The position numbers were made by a program, and so were the translations under genes. A stretch of 64,000 nucleotides of DNA, taken from positions 186,001 through 250,000 of the forward strand of contig CAJIZG010000004.1 of NCBI GenBank assembly GCA_905181865.1. Direction: 5' to 3'. The stretch comes from Urechidicola croceus. GTDB taxonomy: Bacteria; Bacteroidota; Bacteroidia; Flavobacteriales; Flavobacteriaceae. The notes beneath the pieces were generated by a model. That model had not been told where the DNA came from. It searched no databases and saw nothing but the letters and a program-made list of their open reading frames with translations. Every line of letters starts with the position of its first letter. The first letter of the stretch is position 1. Positions 38,226 to 47,508 of the stretch are shown piece after piece.

Positions 38226-39605
38226 ATGAAGCAAGTTGTAGTGATCGATGTTGTAGGATTGTCCAAATCCTTATTGAATGATGAAAGTTTGTTTATTACC
38301 AAATGGATTAAGAACAAGAATTTTTCTACAATAAAGCCTGTTTTACCAGCAGTAACTTGTGCCGCACAATCAACGTATTTAACGGGTAAATTACCAGATG
38401 AACACGGAATCGTTGCCAACGGATGGTACTTTAGAGAAGAAAGTGAAGTTAAATTATGGAGACAATCTAATCACTTAGTAAAAGGTGAAAAAATTTGGGA
38501 TATAGCGAAAGGTAAGAATAAAAATTTCACTTGTTCTAACATGTTTTGGTGGTATAATATGTATTCCAATTCAGATTATAATGTTACTCCGCGTCCGCAA
38601 TATTGGGCAGATGGTCAAAAGAAGCCAGACTGTTATTCTAAGCCTTCAGAATTGCGGGATCGATTACAAGAGACTTTAGGAACCTTTCCGTTATTTAATT
38701 TTTGGGGGCCAAATACAAATATAAAATCCACTAAGTGGATTGCCGCTGCTTCTAAATTGGTGCATACGTGGTACGAACCTACGCTGCAATTGGTTTATTT
38801 ACCACACTTAGATTATGTACTTCAAAAAACAGATGATTTAATAGTTGTTTCTGAAAGTATGAAAGAACTTGATGCCGTGTTGAAAGATTTGATTGAATAT
38901 TACGAGGCAAAAGGTATAAGCCCTATGTTACTTTCTGAATATGGAATTAATCCAGTAAAATCGCCTATTCATGTGAATCGGATTTTGCGTGATAGTGGTT
39001 TTATTCAATTGAGAGAGGAACAAGGTTTAGAATTGTTAGATGTAGGAACAAGCGATGCATTTGCTATGGCAGATCATCAAATTGCTCATGTTTATTTGAA
39101 TAATAAAGAGCGTTTGGATGAATTGAAAACTTTATTAAATAATTGTCCAGAGATAGAATTAGTGCTAGATAAAAAGGATCAAGTTGCCTATAATTTGAAT
39201 CATGAGCGTTCTGGAGAATTGGTTTTGGTGGCAAAAAAAGAGCATTGGTTTACCTATTATTTTTGGAAAGATGATACAAAAGCACCAGATTATGCAAGAA
39301 TGGTTGATATTCATAAAAAACCAGGATATGATCCCGTTGAACTGTTTACCGATCCAGAGAAGAAATTTATGATCGGAAGAATAGGATGGAAATTATTACG
39401 CAAAAAAATGGGCTTTAGAACTTTGTTGAATGTAATTCCGTTAAATGCTAATTTGGTTAAAGGTTCTCATGGGGCTGTAAATGTTGGTGAAGACTATTAC
39501 CCCGTATTGATTCAGGATAGAGATATAACTTCAGAACAAAAAGTAGATGGTCTTGTAAAGCCAACTTCAATTTGTAACCTTATTTTGAATCATATTTTTG
39601 AATAG
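38226..39605 (+). CDS. eboF: Alkaline phosphatase/NPP family protein EboF
   Basis: 459 residues with no clear signal peptide. The nucleotide pyrophosphatase fold is shown by VVVIDVVGLS (metal Asp), PAVTCAAQSTYLTGKLPDEH (Thr nucleophile), LPHLDYVLQ and VKGSHG. The usual S-D-H-G metal pair is replaced by SEYGI, and the D-x-x-x-H after LDY is also changed. This appears to be a feature of this branch, but metal binding would be altered. It is last in the ebo operon. It likely removes or transfers a phosphate on the ebo metabolite; inference. Confidence 0.85.
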   Translation: MKQVVVIDVVGLSKSLLNDESLFITKWIKNKNFSTIKPVLPAVTCAAQSTYLTGKLPDEHGIVANGWYFREESEVKLWRQSNHLVKGEKIWDIAKGKNKNFTCSNMFWWYNMYSNSDYNVTPRPQYWADGQKKPDCYSKPSELRDRLQETLGTFPLFNFWGPNTNIKSTKWIAAASKLVHTWYEPTLQLVYLPHLDYVLQKTDDLIVVSESMKELDAVLKDLIEYYEAKGISPMLLSEYGINPVKSPIHVNRILRDSGFIQLREEQGLELLDVGTSDAFAMADHQIAHVYLNNKERLDELKTLLNNCPEIELVLDKKDQVAYNLNHERSGELVLVAKKEHWFTYYFWKDDTKAPDYARMVDIHKKPGYDPVELFTDPEKKFMIGRIGWKLLRKKMGFRTLLNVIPLNANLVKGSHGAVNVGEDYYPVLIQDRDITSEQKVDGLVKPTSICNLILNHIFE

Positions 39606-39672
39606 TATATAATTTGCTACGTTAAATGCTCAAGTTAGGTATACAACTTCTGATGAATAAAACTTAAAAATA

Positions 39673-42010
39673 ATAAAACAATTATTAAAATTATCTAGTC
39701 TACTAATATTGTTGGTTTGTGCATTGATGTCATGCGAGCGGAAGCATGAAAAATTATTGGTTTTCAGCGAAACAGAAATACCTGCGGAGGATAGGTTTAA
39801 AAGAGAATTTCTTGATTTCAATTTGGATGAGCCCATGGAATTGGATGAACTTCCAGGAAAGAGAATCGTGTATATAGAACGAAGTAGAATCTTAAATTTT
39901 TACGATTTTAAAACGAACAAGGCAAAAGTTTTGGCTGAGTTTGATTTATATTTTGGGAGTGAAGATGGATTACAAGGAATGGCGGTTGATCCAAATTACG
40001 AAAAGAACAATTGGATTTACTTTTTTTATTCTGCTCCGGGTAATGAAGCGATAGAGCGTGTATCACGTTTTGAATTAATAGGAGAAAAGTTAGATTTTGA
40101 TTCTGAAAAGATATTGTTAGAGATACCTACCATCAGAAATTGTTGTCATCATGGAGGATCTTTAGAGTTTGGTCCAAATGGTAATTTGTTTATTGGTATT
40201 GGCGATAGCACAAATCCATTTGAATCATCTGGTTATGCACCTATTGACGAACGTGAGGGAAGAGTTCTTTGGGATGCTCAGAAATCATCAGGAAACACGA
40301 ATGATTTAAGAGGGAATATTTTAAGGATTAAACCAGAAGAAGATGGAACGTACTCCATTCCAGACGGCAATCTTTTTCCTGTAGGAACACCCAAAACGAA
40401 ACCTGAAATTTACACCATGGGATTGCGTAACCCATTTCGATTTTCTATTGATAGCGAGACTGGTTATTTGTACTGGGGAGATGTTGGACTAGATGCAGGG
40501 AAACTAGATTCTTTGAGAGGTCCAGCAGGTTTGGGTGAATTTAATCAAGCTAGAAAGGCAGGGAATTGGGGTTGGCCTTATACAAGAGGAAATAATCAAG
40601 TTTATAAAGAATATAATTTCGATTCGAAAAAATCAGGCACTAAATTCGGCCCTGAAAATATCATTAATGATTCCCCAAATAATACGGGCTTAGAGAAGTT
40701 GCCTCCTGTGCAAAAATCGTTGATATGGTTCCCCTTATAAAGAATCCAAAGAATTTCCTTGGTTAGGTAAAGGAGGAGTAAATCCAATTGCAGGGTCTGT
40801 ATTTAAAAGTGCTGATTATTCAAATGCAAAGGAAACATTCCCCCCATATTTTGAAGATAAATTTTTTGTGTATGAGTGGATGAGGAATTGGATTTATATG
40901 GTGACTTTAGATGAAAATGGTGACTATGTAAAAGCAGAAGAATTTATGCTAAATTCGAAATTTGCAAAACCCATGGATATGATTTTTGCTTCTGATGGAA
41001 ATTTATATGTTTTAGAGTATGGAACGAAATGGAGATCACAAAATATAGATGCTCGATTGAATAGGATATCTTACTTAAAAGGAAACAGAACGCCCATTGC
41101 AAAAATAGGTTCAGACAAGATTGTTGGAACACATCCTTTGAAAGTTTAGTTTTCTGGTGAAGAATCTTTAGATTATGATAAGGATGAATTGAGTTATAAA
41201 TGGTCATTTATAGGTTCAAAAATTCAATCCACAGAAAAGAACCCGTCTTTCACTTTCAATAAAGCAGTTATGTATACGGTCGGTTTAAAGGTGACGGATA
41301 CGGAGGGATTGAGTTCTTCGACGACCACGAAAATATTGGTTGGAAACGATCCTCCGGAAATTGCGTTTGAATTGAAACCAAATGATAGTATTTACCGAGA
41401 TGGTGAAAAAGTCAATTATAAAATAATTGTTAGAGATGTTCAAGAAGGAAATACAGAGGATGGAACGATAGATCCAAAGGATGTGAAAGTAGCTTTGACT
41501 TATATTCCTGAGGGTAAAGATTTGGTAAATGCATTTGGCCATCAAAGAGTTGTGATTTCTGAAGGTAGAAAAATAATAGATGGTTCAGATTGTAAGGCCT
41601 GTCAAGCTTCAAACGAAAAGATAAATGGCCGGAGTTATGAAGAAATTGCTGCGAAATATTCACCTTTGGATGTTCACTATCTAGTGAGTAAAGTTATAAA
41701 AGGAGGTTCTTGAATTTGGGGTGAAAGTTTGATGTCTGCACATCCACAATTAAGTATTGAAGAGGTTACAAAGGCAGTTGACTATATATTGTCTTTAAAG
41801 CAAATGAAAAATGATGATCAAGATTTATTGCCATTAGAAGGAGTACTTACATTTAAAGAACATCTTAATTCGGAATCGAAAGGTAATTATGTGTTGTCGG
41901 CGTCATATATTGAAAAAGGAAATAAAGAAACGGAAGACGCAGAAATACCTGTAAATGAGTATGTTATTTTTAAAAGTGAAACACAAGAGTCTGAAGAGGT
42001 CAACAAGTAG
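39673..42010 (+). pseudogene. Dead copy of the PQQ dehydrogenase/PKD/cytochrome fusion
   Basis: This degraded paralogue stands directly upstream of the intact fusion at 42286-45654. The start ATG has become ATA (39673-39675). The ThuA domain is gone: LLVFSE joins TEIPAEDRF directly, whereas in the intact copy these are about 230 codons apart. One extra C near 40733 shifts the frame; TAG at 41147-41149 and TGA at 41711-41713 replace Gln and Gly. The haem motif has changed from CRACH to CKACQ, so the haem His is lost. The C-terminal carbohydrate-binding part is also missing. Long parts of the dehydrogenase propeller (39709-40740) remain readable. Confidence 0.92.
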
Positions 42011-42285
42011 TAGCGATAAAAATTAAGTTTCTGTCTTTCTACTATTTTGGATCCTATTTTTAAGAGTAACGTTGATATTTAAGAGAACTGTAAATGAATA
42101 TTAGGTTGGTTTTAAACCGCCTATTATGAGAAGTTTATAATAATTGTGTTCGCAAACGGATTAAGTAAAAAATATAAAATTATTATATATAAAAGTAGTA
42201 TTATTGTAAGCCTTAAAAAAACCAGGAAAATCTTTTTTTTATGGAGGGGTTTGAACAGAAAGAAGAAAAAATAAAATTAGAAAAA

Positions 42286-45200
42286 ATGAAGCAAATTTTT
42301 AAATTGAGTAGCCTACTGTTATTGGCTATAACTGTATTAGTGTCCTGTGATACGAAGGAAGAAAAAGTATTGATTTTTAGTAAAACGGGTGGTTTTCGCC
42401 ATGGTTCGATCGCTGCTGGAATTATGGCTGTTGAGAAATTAGGTGCTGAAAATGGTTTTAAAGTAGATGCAACAGAAGATGCTTCATTCTTTTCGGAAGA
42501 GACTTTGAGTCAATATTCTTCCGTTATTTTTATGAATACTACAGGTGATATTTTAGATGGAGTTCAACAAGCAGATTTTGAAAGATATATTCAAGCAGGA
42601 GGTGGATTTGTAGGAGTGCACGCTGCGACAGATACAGAATATGAATGGCCTTGGTATAATAAACTAGTAGGAGCTTATTTCTTAGGTCATCCAAAAGTTC
42701 AGGATGCGAAACTAAATATATTAGATAAAGGACATGCTTCAACAGAAAGTTTAGAAGATACTTGGATTAAAAAAGACGAGTGGTATAACTTCAAGGATAT
42801 GAACCCTGATGTGAATGTTTTGATTGAAATTGATGAAACGAGTTACGAGGGAGGTACCAACGGTGAACATCATCCTATAGCATGGTATCATGATTATGAT
42901 GGCGGTCGTGCTTTTTATACAGAAATGGGACATACCGATGAAACGTTTAAAAACCCTACATTTTTAAATCATTTATTAGGAGGAATTCAATACGCGTTAG
43001 GTTCAAAAGATCTTAATTATACTGCAGCAAAAACAGAAAGAATTCCTGCGGAGGATAGATATAAAAGAGAAATTTTAGATTTCAATTTAAATGAGCCAAT
43101 GGAATTGGATGAACTTCCTGGGAAAGGAATTTTATTCGTTGAGCGTAGAGGAGCATTAAAATTATATGATTTTAAAGAAGCAAAAACAAAGGTAATTGCA
43201 AATCTTGAAGTGTTTTATGGAAACGAAGATGGATTATTGGGATTGGCTGTTGATCCAAATTACATTGAAAACAATTGGATTTATTTGTTTTATTCAAAAG
43301 CAGGAGAAGAATCAATAGAAACTGTTTCAAGATTTACTTTAAAAGGTGAAACGTTAGATTTAGCATCAGAAAAAATATTGGTAGAAGTACCTAGTTTAAG
43401 AAAATGTTGTCATGCGGGTGGAGCTTTAGAGTTTGGTCCCAATGGAAATTTATTCGTTGGTTTAGGAGATAATACAAATCCGTTTGAATCTGATGGATAT
43501 GCACCTATTGATGAACGTCCAGGAAGAGCTCTTTGGGATTCTCAGAAATCTGCAGGAAACACGAATGATTTAAGAGGGAAAATTTTAAGAATTAAGCCAG
43601 AAGATGACGGTACTTATTCTATTCCAAAAGGGAATTTATTTCCAGAGGGAACTCCAAAAACAAGACCAGAAATTTATACTATGGGATTGCGTAATCCATT
43701 TCGATTTTCAATCGATAGCAAAACGGGGTACTTGTATTGGGGAGATGTAGGTCCAGATGCTGGAAAACCAAATCCTAATAGAGGACCTCATGGAATGGGA
43801 GAATTCAATCAGGCTAGAAGGGCTGGAAATTGGGGATGGCCTTATACAAGAGGAAATAATCAAGCGTATAACGATTATGATTTTGCGAAGAAAGAATCGG
43901 GAGCAAAATTTGATCCGAATAATATCATCAATAATTCACCAAACAACACTGGAATGCAAAAGTTGCCTCCAGCGCAAGAATCATTATTTTGGTTTTCTTA
44001 TAAGAAATCTGAAGAGTTTCCTTGGATAGGAAGTGGTGGAGTAAATCCAATGGCAGGCCCTATATTTCATAAGTCAGACTTTCCAAATGCAAAACAAACA
44101 TTCCCATCTTATTTTGAGGATAAAGTTATTTTGTACGAATGGATGAGAGATTGGATTTATGTGGTGACATTAGATGAAAATGGAGACTATGTAAAAGCAG
44201 ATGCGTTTATGCCGAAAGCAGAATTTTCGCATCCTATGGATATGATTTTTGGCTCTGATGGAAGTTTTTACGTATTGGAATATGGTCAAAAATGGAATTC
44301 ACAAAACATGGATGCTCGTTTAAATAGAATCACTTATTTGGAGGGGAACAGAAATCCGATTGCAAAATTAAGTGCAGATAAAACAATTGGAGCACAACCT
44401 TTCAAGGTTCAGTTCTCCGGAGAGGAATCTTTAGATTATGACAAAGACATATTAACGTATGAGTGGTCATTTACGGGATCAGATGTTCAGTCTACAGAGA
44501 TGGACCCATCATTTACATTTAACGAAGCAGGAACCTTTAATGTTGTTTTAAAAGTAACAGACAACGAGGGTTTAAGTTCATCTTCAGCCACTAAAGTTTT
44601 GGTTGGAAATGATCCTCCAGTAATTACATTGGAAATGGATCCTAGCGACGCTAATTTCTGGGATGGCAAAAAAGCGAAATACAAGGTAGTAGTTTCTGAT
44701 GAGCAAGATGGAAGTACAACCGATGGTAAGATAAGTGCTTCAGACGTAAAAGTTACGTTTAATTATATTCCACAAGGAAGGGATATGGTGAAGGCAACAC
44801 TTGGTCATCAAAGAAATACGGCTGACGAAGGAAAACAAGTTATAGACGGTTCAGATTGTAGGGCCTGTCATGCTATAGATGAAAAGGTAAACGGGCCGAG
44901 CTATAAAAGTATTGCAGCTAAGTATTCAAAAAAGGATATCAATTATTTAGTAGCAAAAGTAATTAAAGGTGGCTCTGGAGTATGGGGTAAAGAATCTATG
45001 ATGTCTGCACATCCGCAATTAAGTATTGAAGATGTGAAGAAAAGTGTAGAATACATCCTTTCCTTTAAAGAAGATGAAAATACTGTAGAAAATAAATTAC
45101 CATTGGAAGGAACACTTAGTTTTAAAGAGCATGCTGGTAAAGATAATGAGGGTGTTTATGTTTTAATGGCTTCTTACTTGGATAAGGGAAATGCCGGACA

Positions 45201-45654
45201 AGCAGACTCTTCAATTCCTGTAAGAGAGCAGATAATCTTCAAAAACTTAAAAATTGAAGTAGAAGATGCCAATCAATTAGGTGGAGATCTTAAAGGTGAT
45301 TGGAGGGTCGGCGATGATTTACTTATAGGCGCGGTCGTAGATGGAACTTTTTTAAGATTTGATGCTATTGATTTGAAAAATTTAAAGCAGATCAAACTGG
45401 CAGCATTTTATCGCGGCTCATACCAATATGAAGGTGTTTTAGAGATTAGAGAGGGAAGTAAAACTGGTAATATTATTGGTAAGGTAACGTTGGGTAATAA
45501 AGGATTGGGATTTAAGGATATTAAGAAATATCACAACATTTCTGTAAAGCCAACGGTTGACAAAAGCCAATTGTTTTTTATGTTTAAAAATGCGAAAAAG
45601 AAAGATCAGTTTATCGCTGGTTTAGATTGGATATTACCAATTTATAATAGATAA
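42286..45654 (+). CDS. ThuA / sorbosone dehydrogenase / PKD / cytochrome c fusion lipoprotein
   Basis: 1122 residues from ATG 42286, chosen for the lipoprotein signal (MKQIFKLSSLLLLAITVLVS, then C). Parts in order: ThuA-like domain (about 24-245, with GGGFVGVHAATDTEYEWPWY and HHPIAWYH); PQQ-type sugar dehydrogenase propeller (about 255-620, HAGGALEFGPNGNLFVGLGD, MGLRNPFRFSID); PKD domain (about 690-780, PFKVQFSGEESLDYD); cytochrome c (CRACH at 858-862, Met in MMSAHPQLS); C-terminal sugar-binding-like domain (about 970-1122). It should oxidise a sugar outside the cytoplasm and pass electrons to its own haem. A dead copy lies upstream and a terminator hairpin downstream. Confidence 0.92.
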   Translation: MKQIFKLSSLLLLAITVLVSCDTKEEKVLIFSKTGGFRHGSIAAGIMAVEKLGAENGFKVDATEDASFFSEETLSQYSSVIFMNTTGDILDGVQQADFERYIQAGGGFVGVHAATDTEYEWPWYNKLVGAYFLGHPKVQDAKLNILDKGHASTESLEDTWIKKDEWYNFKDMNPDVNVLIEIDETSYEGGTNGEHHPIAWYHDYDGGRAFYTEMGHTDETFKNPTFLNHLLGGIQYALGSKDLNYTAAKTERIPAEDRYKREILDFNLNEPMELDELPGKGILFVERRGALKLYDFKEAKTKVIANLEVFYGNEDGLLGLAVDPNYIENNWIYLFYSKAGEESIETVSRFTLKGETLDLASEKILVEVPSLRKCCHAGGALEFGPNGNLFVGLGDNTNPFESDGYAPIDERPGRALWDSQKSAGNTNDLRGKILRIKPEDDGTYSIPKGNLFPEGTPKTRPEIYTMGLRNPFRFSIDSKTGYLYWGDVGPDAGKPNPNRGPHGMGEFNQARRAGNWGWPYTRGNNQAYNDYDFAKKESGAKFDPNNIINNSPNNTGMQKLPPAQESLFWFSYKKSEEFPWIGSGGVNPMAGPIFHKSDFPNAKQTFPSYFEDKVILYEWMRDWIYVVTLDENGDYVKADAFMPKAEFSHPMDMIFGSDGSFYVLEYGQKWNSQNMDARLNRITYLEGNRNPIAKLSADKTIGAQPFKVQFSGEESLDYDKDILTYEWSFTGSDVQSTEMDPSFTFNEAGTFNVVLKVTDNEGLSSSSATKVLVGNDPPVITLEMDPSDANFWDGKKAKYKVVVSDEQDGSTTDGKISASDVKVTFNYIPQGRDMVKATLGHQRNTADEGKQVIDGSDCRACHAIDEKVNGPSYKSIAAKYSKKDINYLVAKVIKGGSGVWGKESMMSAHPQLSIEDVKKSVEYILSFKEDENTVENKLPLEGTLSFKEHAGKDNEGVYVLMASYLDKGNAGQADSSIPVREQIIFKNLKIEVEDANQLGGDLKGDWRVGDDLLIGAVVDGTFLRFDAIDLKNLKQIKLAAFYRGSYQYEGVLEIREGSKTGNIIGKVTLGNKGLGFKDIKKYHNISVKPTVDKSQLFFMFKNAKKKDQFIAGLDWILPIYNR

Positions 45655-45677
45655 GTAGTAGGACATTTAAAATATTG

Positions 45678-45742
45678 AATGTCATTTTGAATGAAGATGA
45701 TTTGTTAGAATTTTCAGAGTATTCAAAATGACATTTTTTATG
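45678..45742 (+). terminator. Hairpin terminator after the fusion gene
   Basis: AATGTCATTTTGAAT (45678-45692) is the exact reverse complement of ATTCAAAATGACATT (45721-45735), a 15-bp stem with a 28-base loop, followed by T's. It closes the fusion transcript before the sulfatase. Confidence 0.75.
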
Positions 45743-45795
45743 GTGTAAATAAAGGGTTTCTATCATAGCTGTAGCACATTAAAATAAAAACTAAT

Positions 45796-47253
45796 ATGAA
45801 AATAAGAACGTTCTTTAATTTGTTACTGTCTGGCGTCGTGTCACTTAGTTCAATAGGGTGCAGCTTTAAACAAGTTGGTAATCAAGAAACGTCAACCAAA
45901 CCCAATTACATCATTTTTTTTACTGACGATTTGGGGTATAATGATATCGAACCTTTTGGTGCTCAGCATATTAAAACACCACATCTGAATAAGATGGCAG
46001 AGGAAGGTATAAAATTCACCAACTTTTATGCGCAGCCTGTTTGTGGTCCTTCACGGGCGGCTTTGTTAACAGGTAGTTATCCTATTCGCATTGGCGAACC
46101 TAAAAACACCAAAAGTCTACATACTAAACTTCATCCGAAGGAAATTACAATTGCAGAAGTTTTAAAAACAAAGGGCTATAAAACAGCTTGTATTGGAAAA
46201 TGGCATGCTGGAGAGGGTAAGGGTCAAATGCCTAATGAACAGGGATTCGATTATTTCTTTGGTACACCCCTTTTTAACGGTTATACAAAACTAATTGAAC
46301 AGGCTGATTTTAGGTGTCAGGTATTGCGTAACAAAGACATGGTTAAAACAATAAATACCGTCGAGGAAATGGGACTACTAACCCAAATGCATACAAAAGA
46401 AGCGGTGGGTTTTATAAAACAAAATAAAGACAATCCATTCTTCTTATATGTAGCGCATAACATGCCTCACGTACCACTGGGTGCGTCTAAAAATTTTAGA
46501 GGGAAATCAGAAGATGGTTTTTATGGTGACGTAATTGAAGAACTGGATTGGAGCATGGGTGAAATACTAAGGGTATTGAAAGAAGAGAACCTAGATGAAA
46601 ATACGCTTGTTATTTTCACGTCCGACAATGGTCCATGGATAGAAGATGTAATTGGAGACCATGCAGGTAGTGCTTTCCCTTTAAAAGGAAATAAAATGCA
46701 AACCTGGGAAGGAGGAATACGCGTTCCTACTATTATGAGATGGAAGGGGCAACTTAAGGAAGGAATTGAAAGTGACGAATTGTTAACAACAATGGACTTC
46801 TTACCAACGTTTTCAAGCCTTTCTGGTGCTGAAATACCAAAAAATTTAACAATAGATGGAAAGAATTTCTCAGACGTTATTTTAAAAGGAAGCAAAAGCG
46901 AACGCAAGTATTTCTATTATTATGCATATAGTCATCTTCAGGCAGTAAGAGACAATGAATGGAAGTTGGTTTTGCCCCGGCCTGCTAGACCTGAATATAT
47001 GGGGTGGTGGGCAAGAAAAATAGATGCAGTTGGCGAAGTAAAATTGTTCAATATGGTAAATGACAAAGAAGAGAAGTATAACCTAGCCGCTCAATATCCT
47101 GATAAGGTTAGCGAATTGATGTCTTCAATTGAACAAACTCGATTGGAATTAGGAGATAAGGATATTATCGGTAGTGGCGCTCGATTTTTTGATGACACCT
47201 CTAAAACAGAACGGATTTCGAAGTATGAGAAATGGTCAAAGACCATAAAATAA
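45796..47253 (+). CDS. Sulfatase (formylglycine type), lipoprotein
   Basis: 485 residues with a lipobox (LSSIGC). The signature is VCGPSRAALLTGSYPIR with Cys83 as the formylglycine precursor (C-x-P-S-R, the canonical form). Metal-site blocks FFTDDLGYND near the start and FTSDNGPWI near 275-285 are present, as is IGKWHAGEG. It belongs to the same broad S1 class as the enzyme at 22438 but has a different subfamily sequence. It likely removes sulfate from a marine glycan. It stands alone between a terminator and the TonB receptor gene. Confidence 0.92.
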   Translation: MKIRTFFNLLLSGVVSLSSIGCSFKQVGNQETSTKPNYIIFFTDDLGYNDIEPFGAQHIKTPHLNKMAEEGIKFTNFYAQPVCGPSRAALLTGSYPIRIGEPKNTKSLHTKLHPKEITIAEVLKTKGYKTACIGKWHAGEGKGQMPNEQGFDYFFGTPLFNGYTKLIEQADFRCQVLRNKDMVKTINTVEEMGLLTQMHTKEAVGFIKQNKDNPFFLYVAHNMPHVPLGASKNFRGKSEDGFYGDVIEELDWSMGEILRVLKEENLDENTLVIFTSDNGPWIEDVIGDHAGSAFPLKGNKMQTWEGGIRVPTIMRWKGQLKEGIESDELLTTMDFLPTFSSLSGAEIPKNLTIDGKNFSDVILKGSKSERKYFYYYAYSHLQAVRDNEWKLVLPRPARPEYMGWWARKIDAVGEVKLFNMVNDKEEKYNLAAQYPDKVSELMSSIEQTRLELGDKDIIGSGARFFDDTSKTERISKYEKWSKTIK

Positions 47254-47508
47254 TTGAATGTGAAATGGATGAACATGTATTCTGTATGTGAGAGTTGATT
47301 TTAACATCTATATAACATGTGACGACAGTAATATGGGTTTTAGCAGTTTTTCGGGCTGAGATGCGTTATTGCAACACCGCCAATTCGTCTTTGACGATTG
47401 ATGGAGAATTTGAAATATTGAATAAATGAATTGGCTTTGTGCATATTTGAAAGTTTCTTACTTTTAATCCCGAATTACACATGCACAAGCCTTTAGATAT
47501 AAAGAGAT

